Below, one piece after another: positions 1 to 10,584 of a stretch of DNA of 64,000 bases. Below the pieces are notes generated by a model. That model was not told the origin of the DNA, made no database searches, and was given only the letters and a program-made list of their open reading frames with translations. The DNA lies in contig JARVKI010000123.1 of the NCBI GenBank assembly GCA_036674765.1, positions 54,829-118,828 on the forward strand, given 5' to 3'. Both the position numbers and the translations under genes were made by a program. Source of the DNA: Seiridium cupressi (taxonomy: Eukaryota; Ascomycota; Sordariomycetes; Amphisphaeriales; Sporocadaceae). Numbering within the stretch: position 1 is the first letter of the stretch; the number at the start of each line of letters is the position of its first letter.

Positions 1-1600
1 GCCTGCAGCTGGCTCGCTTCGAGAAGATCCACAGCACCCCAAGGGGGACATCATCATTGCTCAAGTCATTCGGCCCGCCTTGTCTGTGTATTTTTCAAAA
101 TGAACGGCCTGGATGGCTGCAGAAGTGGTTTGTGACCGCGACGATGCGATTTGTTGAATTTGATGGTAAAACGGGCAGCAGACGGGGTCGAGGAACCACC
201 AACCTAGGATGCTTTCGAGGGTTGATGTGGGTGGGCAATCCTTGGTAACTGCAAAACGGCAGTGCTAACTATAACCTATTTAGATATCGTGCTGTCCAAC
301 TCACTCATCACAACATATTTGATGTTTTGGCTCTGAGAGTATTTTATAGTTTTATACGATCCCAAGTATGACGTATAATTCGTCCCTCGACTCTCAAATT
401 TTGGAGGAACATGTGGCATAGTCGTCTGTTGCTTGCAAGATCCCATCTTCGTCTTTCGCCTTAGAGCATCGCAGGGTACAAGCCAAGTGCTGAAATGATC
501 TAAACCGGATTGCTTAAACAAGACGACGAGGTAGATTAGGACTATCCGTTACAATAGCCATATTGTGCCTTTTTATGGCGGGGCCAAACCACGATGTAAA
601 TTGTAAAAGTGTGTGTGGACTGCGAATAGGGAGAGGATAATGTTGTTTGACGTCAGGAAAGCAAGATACTCTGCTGCTATCTGGTCCAACCAAGATCCAA
701 TTCAATTGTGTTCTCGATGATCATTGACCTTGAACGCAGCTAGTAGACGTTGAAGATATCTACCAGGCTGTGGGAACTTGATGTTTCGGGTCGCTAGTAT
801 ACACCCAAGAAGGGCGCCAGCGTAAACATTTGCACGAATGATGTTCAAGCGCCGAGAAGAGGCAATACTGAGACTCAACGATACTGAATGAAAAAGAACA
901 TCAAATATATCTTCTTGGTGACACTACTAAATTGGCTAAGCGAGCTCTCTACTCTACCTCGAACCTGAATTGTTGGAACAATGCATACTAAATCGACGAT
1001 CCATATCTGTCAATCCTTCGAAGTGTCCTCGACGATGTTCCCCCCTTCAGCATTACTCGTCACATGCTGGCTGGTGGTCAAGAGGTGCATACCAGCTAGA
1101 ATTGACGAGCCCCTGAGTCCCGGAGCCGACGGAGGCTAAAATAGGGAGCATCGGCAAAACCAAGCTCCGTTGGACTGAGCACCGTCCCCACAAGACAGTA
1201 ATTGGCCAACGAGAAGACGCAGAAGCAATGTGATTGACCATGAGCTCTGGGCAACCCTGTTCATTGCGCGTGTTCTTTTTATGAGTATCCGTAATGGTTT
1301 CGAAAAAGTTGAGATGCGCGATCCACCCAGGTCATAATTGTTGTCGCCGTGAGATTTCCGCGGCGTAAGAACCTTTTCGAGGAATAGAGTTTCCGCGACT
1401 GCGTCCCCATCTCCATCCCTCTCCGCCGTTTTCACTGCTATAATACACAAACGACAGTTTGCTGAAGTGCGACGCGTATGGATCCGGCTTAGATTCGCAG
1501 TCCCTCTCCTCCCGACGATTTCGAGTTGCCGAGTCCTCGACCTCCTGTATATACACGTCCTGTCGACGCCGAGAACTCGATCGACCACAATCTTTTCACG
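1..1600. other. Intergenic, upstream of the PQ-loop gene
   Basis: No gene is supported here. Frame 3 is open from the window edge to base 248 and could be the tail of a gene beginning outside the window, but its translation matches nothing I recognise. The remainder contains only short overlapping frames on both strands. The last 100-200 bases must hold the promoter and leader of the gene starting at 1601. Confidence 0.6.
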
Positions 1601-2559
1601 ATGCCGTTCTTCCAAACCCTGGCCGGCTATGCCGCGCCCGTCTTCCTCATCACTTCGCCAATAATATCATATACCGATCAAGCTCTGTCGATGCACCGCA
1701 AGAGATCTAGTGCCGGTTTCTCGCTCGATATCCCATTGATCATGCTGGTCGCGTGTATATTCAGGTTTGTGCTACTCTAGCCTGACCACTCATCCCAGAC
1801 CTATTCTGACTGATTCGAAAGGGTGTTTTACTGGTTCGGCGCGAAGTACGATAAAGCATTGCTCTTTCAGGCCTTTACCAACATATTCATGCAACTCATC
1901 CTTCTGAAGATCGCTCTTGATCATCGCCCACTGTCGTCATCAAGAGGCGGGGATGCCGGACTTCCGTTCGCGGGAGCACAAGATGGGCTCTGGGGCATCC
2001 GGAGACCTTATAGCTTCTGGCAGTGGCGGTCGCCAAAGCCGTATGTTCCCCCCGTGCCTTTCTCGAAAAACACATCGCTGACTTGGACGAAAGTTACTGG
2101 CAATTTCTGCTTTACCTCTTCATCACGTTGACCGTACTCGAATTAATCGTCGCCCCGATGGGCTCTCTATATGCTACATACTGGGGACTGCTTGGCATAA
2201 TCGGACTCGGAGTGGAGGCAACTTTGCCCCTGCCTCAATTGATTGCTAACTTCAGATCCAAGTCTTGCAAGGGGTTCCGGGTTTCTTTGCTCGCCAGCTG
2301 GATCGTGGGAGACGCTCTGAAGATGTATTGGTTCTTTACATCAACGACTGAGATCCCCTGGGCTTTCAAGGTCTGCGGTATGTTCCAAGCAGCATGCGAC
2401 TTGGGTCTGGGCATTCAGTATTTGATCTATGGGGACCAAGAACAGACGACCCCTGCGCAACAGTGGCCGTATGCTGGCTTGAAACCGCACCTGCCTCGAG
2501 TAAACAGCGGCAGGTCAACTCCCACTGGAAGGACCCATATGGGCGAGAAGAGTTATTAG
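1601..2559 (+). CDS. ANY1: PQ-loop membrane protein, ANY1/CFS1 (PQLC1) type
   Basis: A multi-pass membrane protein of the PQ-loop family. The yeast relative Any1/Cfs1 sits in Golgi/endosomal membranes and antagonises or bypasses phospholipid flippases. Exons are 1601-1764, 1822-2040 and 2094-2559, giving 282 aa. Both introns (57 and 53 nt) are GT-AG and restore frame; the first junction rebuilds ..CIFRVFYWFGAKYD and the second ..RSPKPYWQFLLY. The protein is strongly hydrophobic. The second repeat has the PQ-loop signature LPLPQLIANFRSKS near the middle of exon 3, while the first repeat (SYTDQALSMHRKRS) has a degenerate motif. The polar C-terminal tail of about 40 residues is probably cytosolic. 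The start ATG directly precedes the first membrane segment. Family assignment is firm; the flippase-related role is inferred from yeast. Confidence 0.85.
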
Positions 2560-4269
2560 AAGTCATATAACATAGACATAGAGATACCATACTACGCTTA
2601 GTACTTTTGCTTGCTACCACGTGTGCTGTATTCTCGGCCCTGGGCACTTTTGAACCGAGTCTAATCTTTGGGAGGAAAGGGACCTGAACAATGTGATTAA
2701 AAATGCATTTCTGTCTCTCGATACTCTTCACAAACGACTAGGTCATCCCGACGACTTATCAAGTGCGCGAGCAGACAATTGCTTTCTCGATGGTTCATTG
2801 CCCCTTGTTAGTTGTGAGCGGGACGTTAATTTCTGCTAGTGAGATACATGCCCTAGCCTGACAGAGGTAGCACAGCATGACCTGAATCTACTTCAAACAT
2901 TGCCATTGCCTCTTGAATAAGACTGCGAGCCACGCTTGATTAATGCCGTCAATTTGATTACCCACAAGTAAAAGTTTGTGGTCATTGGTACGGATATGCG
3001 ATGATCACTAAAAGTACCTCTATATTGGTTTCGCACCATGTTGCACGATTCTTCACAAGCGTATGGAGCCTTTCTTTTTAGACCGTTGAGTCTGGCAGAC
3101 CCCAGCCACCTCTTCGAGAAAACTCCTGAAGCCCCCATGAATGCCTGCTTTCTTAGGTCACTCTCTAGTCCGCTCTGGTCGTCAAAGCGGTTCAAACCTC
3201 TGCTGACGTTCAGTATTGACTCCATCAGAGTGCGTTTGCCGAATTGGGACCAAGCAGGTCAGCGGTTCCGCCCGTGTCCGTGTCCTCTATCCACATCAAA
3301 AACTCCCCTTGCCCCTAATTGAGCTAAGACTTGTCTCAAAGTCGGACATATCGCATTATTTCGGGAAACTGAACCCAGGTAAAGCAGCCATACCCTTATT
3401 AACTTAATCTTGGTTTCCTGGCTGTTGCATAAAAGAACGGAGTATATTCAGACTACCCAAACTTGAACACTCAAGCGTTTCTGAACTAATCAATTCGACA
3501 GTCCCTGGTCGTGCAACCATATCAAACGCTGCCGGCTCGACGCGGTTTCTATATAATCCTAAGCGGAAACATGGTGTGGATGTCGATCAATTAAGCGCTG
3601 TAATACCTGCAGCTGATTGATCTCGCTTCATTGGCCAGTTCAATCAACTCTGTGGCTGTATATCATTTCTACGGCCGTCGGCGACAAGCAGCCCTGGTCC
3701 CCCGTGGCTTATATCGTCGTAAAGGAATTCGAAAGCAACTTCACGGGATCTCAAGATTATAACCTGACTTTCTCTCAAGTTGATGGATCTTCTTCTGCTT
3801 GAGGCATGACACCATTCCACAGGGGCGACAATACTTTCCGAGAGGGTTAAAACCCCCCAATTACTGTGGCCTGTGGACAGGTCTGTCACCAAAACTTCAA
3901 GTCAAAGCTTCCTGCCAAATACAATACTCCCCTATCGCCAGCGAAGTGTAGTAAATCATAATCTGGTGTTGACAGACGGCATTCATACCTTGCCTGCCTG
4001 ATATCCTGTGGTCTCAGCGGATGTACATTATACATCTTGCTCACTCATTCGAGGCCACAATCACGGGCTGGGTCTTGTCATAAGGTCCTCAAAGTTCATG
4101 AATTCCTTGTACATTCACTACCTACAGCACTGGTTTCTTCCCGGCATTTGCAAGCCAATCTTTGTTCATCCTCTGGAGTGGATATTCCCGAGCTTGGTTC
4201 CTTCCTGATTCTATTTCAAATCCAGCTTCCTGGTGTACCATCTAACCTCTTTTGGGATTGTCATACCCG
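2560..4269. other. Intergenic
   Basis: About 1.7 kb between the PQ-loop gene and the Myb/SANT-like gene. Only unrecognisable short frames occur (for example 94 codons at 3038-3322). I see no RNA gene and no mobile element. Confidence 0.6.
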
Positions 4270-4344
4270 CATCAGTCGACGAGATATATCTCCACTCTCT
4301 CATCAGTCGACGACTTATATTCATATTTTCCCATCAGTCGACGA
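4270..4344 (+). repeat. Three copies of CATCAGTCGACGA at exact 31-bp spacing
   Basis: The 13-mer CATCAGTCGACGA occurs at 4270-4282, 4301-4313 and 4332-4344. The starts are exactly 31 bp apart, about three helical turns, while the 18-bp spacers have diverged into AT-rich sequence. The core contains the palindrome GTCGAC. It lies about 340-415 bp upstream of the ATG at 4686. Either a decayed 31-bp tandem repeat or a phased protein-binding array in the promoter would explain it. The identity of the cores against variable spacers favours constraint on the core. Confidence 0.8.
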
Positions 4345-4464
4345 TATACTTCTATTTTAACACACACTCCTTCCAAATTACTGCACAAGTTCATTGACAC
4401 ATCTACTTCAATTCAAACCCCACCTTCCTCGGCTTCTCATTCCAAGCAACCCCCAAGGCTTGAG

Positions 4465-4566
4465 CTTAACTTCTCCGCTCACTTGGAAGCAGACAACAGT
4501 CACTCCCAAGCTGTCTCAAGGCTCACTGAACTTCTCCACTCTGTTGGAAACAAACAACACTCATTC
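4465..4566 (+). repeat. Imperfect 61-bp duplication in the pyrimidine-rich leader
   Basis: A 41-bp segment beginning at 4465 reappears, diverged, at 4526 (shared pieces AACTTCTCC, TTGGAA, ACAACA). The surrounding 4350-4685 is rich in C and T and has no ATG before 4686, as expected for the 5' leader or core promoter of the downstream gene. Confidence 0.6.
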
Positions 4567-4685
4567 AGAACGACCTTTTCCGCAGCACAGTTTCTCTCAA
4601 AGTCACGAACCAACAGATCCCACCCTCTGTTGCGAACCGCGACACCTCCTCACACATCTTATCTGTCCATCTCACCAAGTCCGCA

Positions 4686-6196
4686 ATGGCTACTCCGAAG
4701 TCAGGCCAGACCAATTTCCGCACGTACGAGGCTCAAGCTCGCCTACTTGCAGCTGTCATCGCCACCGCCAAGCCTAAGCTTGATTACAAAGGTAAGCTCA
4801 CGCCTTCACACCTATCACCCGTTGTTTTACTCCCGATACACTCCCATGTTCGCTTGGTATTTTTTCCCTGGCACACGTACTTGTTCCTTGTTACCGCTTC
4901 TTCCCAGTCTTCACGTGTCTTTCTTGCGAGTTCTGTCCGATGTCGGTGATCACAGACTGACCTGTGCATCTCAGCCATCGCGAGACACATTGGATCAGAT
5001 GCCACACCCGCCGCAGTGGACCATCGTCTTCGACCACTAAAGCAGTTGGCGAAGCTCCAAGCAAGGTGTCTTGACGAGGGCAAGGATCCTATGAACCTAC
5101 CCATTGAGAAAGCGGGTATGCCATTGTGTTGCCTTTTATCCTGCCCGGTTCTCTTTATTCCATATTTTTGCTTCAATCTTGAGACACTACTTGTGCCGAC
5201 GACAGTTACATCACAGACGTGCTAACATCCTATGCAGAGATTCAGAAACTCTTTGGCGAGTCGACCGCTGGCGGCTTGGAGTTTCACTTCCGTGAGGTCA
5301 AGGCGACTGGTAAAGCTCAGCAGGATGCCGTGAGGAACAACAAGGACCCCACAGAGGTTCCTGTCGGCCCCCAGACTCGTCAGATTCCCAAGGGCGCCAA
5401 GGCCAAGGTACAGAAGTCCGCCCCTACTACCCCGGCTACCGTTCGCAAGCGAGCAGCACCAACCAGTGGCCCGGCTACTACTGGTGGCCGTGCCAGGAAG
5501 CAGCCTCGCCACAATGCCGACGCTGTGGATAGCGATCAGAACTCACCTGATGAGGACTACGATGTGCTCGACCAAGATACTCCGAGCAAGCTTAAGCCTC
5601 GTGCGGCTAGAAACCCGTCCTACACTGTTAACAACAGCACTACCAACTCGGAGGAAGATTCGCCCCTGGCTGCTCCACAGTCCTATGCTCGTACTCAGGC
5701 CGAGAATCAGGCTCGCGCACGCGCTGAGATGCAGGCCGAAGCCTTCCAGGGCCGCCCATACGGAGCCCACATTGATTTTGCTGCAGACGCTGCCCCGGCT
5801 CGCGGGTCGTATAGGACCAACTCGACAGCTCAGCACCAGAGCATCTTTGGAGGTCCCAATGCGACCTGGCCCAACAACACTGCGGGCCCTCCCAACCCGA
5901 CTCTTGCTGCTGCTCCCGCTCATGACGATGATGAGCTTATGGAGATCAACCAAGTCCAGTTCTCAGCTGGCGATGTCAGTGGCAATGGCAATGACAACCA
6001 CAACCGCCCCGGAGACTTGAGTGCCATTAAGAGCGACCCTTTCGAGACCGATAATAGCGACTTCATTGACATGACTTTGTCCAATCAGGATGACCAACTA
6101 TGGGGCAACCATCCCAGCAGTGTCTCTTCGTCACTCCAGCGCAACCAGGGCTGGGGCAACTTCCACAACGATTCCTATGGCGATGGCGAGATCTAG
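4686..6196 (+). CDS. Myb/SANT-like nuclear protein, uncharacterised
   Basis: Exons 4686-4791, 4975-5115 and 5238-6196 encode 401 aa; introns of 183 and 122 nt are GT-AG and join in frame. The N-terminal 75 residues (AVIATAKPKLDYKAIARHIG, then DATPAAVDHRLRPLKQLAKL) look like a short helix-turn-helix of the Myb/SANT-like kind common in fungal hypothetical proteins. The rest is low complexity: a Lys/Pro/Ala-rich stretch including RKRAAP and RARKQPR (candidate nuclear localisation signals), an Ala/Gln-rich segment, and an acidic Asn/Asp-rich C-terminus. A DNA- or chromatin-binding role is inferred from the fold and basic/acidic layout; no function is known to me. The ATG has a good context (CAATGGC) and is the first in the leader. 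The 31-bp-spaced motif upstream may regulate it. Confidence 0.75.
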
Positions 6197-7246
6197 TCAT
6201 CATGAATTCTCTTCCCGCGACTTTCTTCACTAGACTCGTCTTTCCCTTTGGTCACCCATGCCAATTGTCTTGGCATGGGTCATCATTCAGAAAGTCGGCA
6301 GTATAATAAGAGTCTTTCTCTGCGCCATGCTGCTTTTACTTCCGTGAGAGGTATGTGCGGAATCCAACGGTGGTTTTGTACAATCTCACTTACGGGTGCT
6401 CGTCCCATGAGGCAGGCACATATATACAGGGGACACACTAGGGATTTTCGTCCTCACTTTCGCGAAGCATGGATTTGGACGTCTGCTGATACCTGGTCAT
6501 CCTTCGCACTTCTGGTGGTCGTTCCATAAGATCTTGTGCTGGTTTTCTCAATGGCGTTTAAGGGGATAGCTTGTTCTGCAGTCTGCCACAGTGGCATATT
6601 CAGATCCTGTGGACTGTCCCGATTGGTTCTCATAAAAAGGACTTCGACAGCCGCCATTTGGCTTGGGCTCCACACGTAAAGTTGATTTATACGTGCGTTT
6701 GCGTCTCATTTTACTTGGACGTTTGTCATCGAGACGTTCTTCACCTGGCACTTTTTCTGATAGATAGGGTTCTCACAATGGACGGGTTTTCTTTTGTGAA
6801 TTCAGTTTCCCCCAAAGACCTGAAATTTCCGATAGCTGATGGCGGTCTGCTGCAAGATGAGATGTCGCTAGGCCTGTGTAACATGACTTGACACCTCGAC
6901 CTTGTGCTCCATCGATCACCAATTATCACAATCATATGAAGTAGGAAGTAGGACCGACAGTTGGTTATGCAGAGGCCCGATTCCCCACTCAACGTGGCTC
7001 TATTTGAACCCAATTCTAGTCCCATGTGTCATATAATTCATGTCAATTGAGCACGTTTCTTTTATTTGTTACTTGATATTCATTTATTTCTATTCTGTGG
7101 CTGCTGCCCTTGAAGGTTCGCCTCTCTCCAGTATCCAGCCTTGTAGGAGTTGTGTTGGCCATCCAAGCTATTTCTGTCGTCAATAATCTGTACTCTTCAT
7201 AACAATATCTTATCATGCTCGTTTTAGGAAATTGTCGAATCATCAT
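6197..7246. other. 3' flank region
   Basis: Between the Myb/SANT-like gene and the end of the convergent aminotransferase gene. It holds the hairpin at 6254-6280 and otherwise only short unrecognised frames. Confidence 0.55.
6254..6280 (+). other. Perfect 11-bp hairpin in the putative 3' UTR
   Basis: ACCCATGCCAA, a five-base loop TTGTC, then TTGGCATGGGT: an 11-bp uninterrupted stem starting 58 nt after the stop codon of the Myb/SANT-like gene. In the transcript it would be a stable stem-loop; it could equally be a dyad protein-binding site. Function unknown. Confidence 0.8.
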
Positions 7247-9243
7247 CTAACATCCCATCCAGCTCCCCATATCCACCACTCCGTCGGCGTCCAATGTGTT
7301 CGAGTTGATATCAGCCAAGAGCTCCTCTAACTCCTTTACATCCTTGATGCGCCAGAATCTTTGCACGCCAGCCACAAATCTCTCACTGCAACGGTCAATA
7401 TTCTCCTCTGACTCGGCTGCGAAGCAAAGTCGGAAATAGGCCCATCCCCTCTTCTCCCTGATTTCGGCTGTGGGGCTGAACATCATGCCCGGACTGACCA
7501 AAACCAGATACGGCTTGCGTGTCAGAAGGATCATAAGCGCTGTTGACAAGGCAACCCCATTGATGACGTTGCCAGCAGACCCGGCCGCCTTCCACAGCGG
7601 ATGTGTCTCATAACGCATGTGAAGCCACAGGAACATGCCGCCGCGCGGCCACGCGAAGTCGTACAGCTGTGTCTTGGTGATGACGCCCCAGTCGGCATCA
7701 GTGCCCTTGACAGGTGTGCTCTGCTTTAGCTGATAGGCACCTTCTTCGAGGATCGAGCACATGCGGTTCATGCGCCTTTCATACATGCCCCGAAGCCCTG
7801 CGAGCCAACGCACCCACCCGTCGACTTGCCAGCCGGTAAAGGTGTTCTTAGACTTCGAGCTGTTGAAGCGCGCCGTGGCTTCGGGTTGGTGCCCTATCAG
7901 GGCCTCGGCAAGCATGGACTGCACAAAGCCTGACGGCTGTTGGGTGCCGGATTCACTAATGCGGATAACACGCTCAACTATTTCCGGGGTGGATGTGACA
8001 TATCCTACACGGCACCCAGGCGCCACTGTTTTCGAGAAGGTGTCGAGACGCACAACACGACCATCCGTATCCACGTTGAGGAAGGAAGGGGCGAGCGAGT
8101 CGAGGAAGGGGTGTCCGGACTTCTTTTCCAACGTGTTTGCAGCCCTGGGCTCGGGAATTGGGAGGTTGCGGACTTTGGCTTCTTCGACTGCTGCCGAGGG
8201 GAATTGCAGGTACCAATAGGGGTCGTCCTCAATGATGATCACGTCGTACTTGCTGCACACGGCGTACAGTTCCTTGCGTCGCTCCAGGGACAGCACACCG
8301 CTAGTGGGGTTGTGGCCCATTCTGTAGCTGTGTCAATATTGCAGGCTCGGTACATGCCGGATGTTAGACTCACGTCACAGTATACATCATGTGCGGCCTC
8401 TTTCCCTTGGAAGGGTCCCAGTTGGCTAGGACGTCCTCCAAGCCCCCCGGGCCGTCGACAGCCATACCACCGTCGTCCATTTCGACGGGTACAACCTGGA
8501 TACCTCTTGGCTGGGCCTGGCTAAGGACATTGGCATACATAAACACCTCGCTCAGCAGGCCAGGCCGCTCGCTAATATCGTTCTTGCCCTCGACCCATAC
8601 GTTTGAGAACAGCTCCAGCGTTTTCGACATGGCATCTGTTGCCCCTACTGTCAGGGCGACATCAGGCCCGTTTCGGTACGGCACGTTGGGGTGCAAGTTC
8701 TCGCGCGCGAACTGGCGGAGGAAGGATACGAGTGGCGGGTAGCCAACGGCCTGGCCATATTGCAGCGCAGTGGCTAGGTCGACCTTCTTCAGTGGATCGG
8801 AGGTGTTGGCGTATGTCGGCACCGTAATGTGCGATGCGACCGAAGGATCATCAGTCATCTTCGCCCTCGAGTTCGAGATGGATGTAGATGCTAGTTGCGA
8901 CGAGAGCGAGTCGGCACCCGGACGATTTGGGGTCGGCGTCCATCTATTAGGCCGTGCAGTTTGCGCCTCAAGTGTGTCGAAAGGGAAGAAGCTGGCATTT
9001 GGGAGACCTGTTTGGATCCGAATCAGCCTGCGACGCAAAGGTTGTGGAAACTAATGACGACAAGATATGCGCACCTCCTGCCAATTGTCCTATCCCTGGA
9101 ATTAGGAAGTATTTGTAGTACTCCTTCATCTTGCTTGGCACACGAGCCTTGGTAACATCGGAGTAGTGATGGCTCATATCCTTAGGCAGCGGCTTAGCCG
9201 CCTCGCGCTTTGCCATCTCTTCGATCCAGATTGCTTCCTCCAT
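7247..9243 (-). CDS. ARO8-type class I/II aminotransferase
   Basis: A PLP-dependent aminotransferase of the Aro8/2-aminoadipate family, which moves amino groups between aromatic or 2-aminoadipate substrates and 2-oxoglutarate. Exons 9243-9075, 9007-8374 and 8327-7247 give 627 aa, longer than yeast Aro8 (about 500); the extra length is N-terminal (about 60 residues) and in loops. Introns of 67 and 46 nt rejoin as ..GIGQLAGGLPNASFFPF and ..YTVTYRMGHNPTSG. Visible PLP signatures are NPTSG near residue 274, the EDDPYW loop, and the Schiff-base lysine in LDTFSKTVAPG near residue 367. The Met chosen starts MEEAIWIEEM. An open frame on the same strand further upstream (9317-9559) is not in phase with a clear exon. 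Several Aro8 paralogues are usual in filamentous fungi, so exact substrate is open. Confidence 0.88.
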
Positions 9244-10584
9244 GGTGAACGATGACCTATACAACAGTAGGTGGCGACCGAATTCGACGGACTAGATGCA
9301 AGTTATTTGGGGTGGTTTAAAGATGGAATGGATTGAGCGCAGGGTCTTGACATGGGAAATCCCCAGAAAGTAGCAGATCCAGATCCGCGGGATGGAGCTG
9401 CTCTATCCGGAGCTTCACCCCTGTTATGCAGTGACAGTGGTATGTATCATCATGAACAATAGTGGATGTCGCCTTCCAACGGCTTACAAATGGAACGGCG
9501 CGCTGGCTTATCTTTAACGACTTTCTCTTCCAGGACAAGAGAAGGGCTGACAACGCCACGCAGCTAGTGCTTATCGGCTAGCTGCGACGGAGAACCGATC
9601 AGTTGCTATTGGCCCAACCGACTGAATACTATCTATACTCTGCTGGGTCGCTTCCGAATATATGATCCTTCACTGTCTCCAAGACGACGGGAAATAGGAA
9701 GATCATTCTACCCTCAACACTGCCTCATCTCGGGGAGAAAAGAACCGCCCCGGGTTTACATCGTCTTCAATGGGCGGCATATAGCGGCACAGAGGGAGCA
9801 TGAGCATTGCGAGATCCTGCGCCCTTCTTAGTCTATCAGTCTTCTGTGTAACGCGATTGTTCACCGTGGAGAATCCCTGCCCTCATTGTTGTCCAATCAT
9901 ATTCGAGGCATCAGCCCTTACGTCCGAGGGCATCGCGTGTCAGAGCATTTAGAGTATTTGAGCTCGTGCTCCCACAGCAACAAATGGCTGTTTAGTGTGG
10001 CGTTTGCACAACTGCATACACGGCAGCTTTGCATACGTCCCCAGTACAGAACATCCGACGGCTCGGCGGCTCACTATGGTCCTGATGTGGGGAGGAGTCA
10101 CAACATGTACGTAAAAATATGACAGCGCAAATGTCTTGTGTGACTTGTACGGCGTGCTCGCAGTGTAGAGCTGCTTATCGACGACGTTATCGCCGCAATG
10201 GCTGCTTGGAGGGGCAGCGGCCGGTAGCGGGGCGTCTTTTCGAGCAATAGGAATTCTCTGGCTAAGTGCTAGGTTGATGACGAAGCCGCAGCCCCGTTGC
10301 ACAATGACGGGCAGGTTGACATTTTCCACAGCATCCTCGACTAACCATACCTGCTGAGATCCAATTGACGACTTGTCTCCCAGACTCGACTCTCCAGTGC
10401 CCTTGAACGTTTGCCCCGTGCTTCCGACGACATCCTTCCGGTGTCGGCAAAAACTCGTCGAGGTGCCCTGCGGCGCGTGTCAAAGAAACGCGATACAAGC
10501 GACGCTTCCTTTTCATAGCTCCGTTCCAGTACAGCTCACGTCCTTCTCGAATTCAGCAGGCCCGAGGGCGAGTTCACTTCCGAA
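9244..10584. other. Divergent promoter region, aminotransferase / MTHFR
   Basis: 1.34 kb between two divergent start codons. No RNA gene or conserved element recognised. Short frames on both strands match nothing I know. Confidence 0.55.

Noticed and set aside
1..248. Open frame from the window edge
   Set aside because: 82 codons without recognisable sequence; cannot be told from chance without upstream DNA.
4252..5040. 262-codon frame overlapping the start of the Myb/SANT-like gene
   Set aside because: Begins at TTG, lies in pyrimidine-rich leader and runs through intron 1; an artefact of low stop density.
9317..9559. Basic, mitochondrial-presequence-like frame upstream of the aminotransferase
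   Set aside because: Not joined in frame to the aminotransferase by a convincing splice pair; probably leader sequence.
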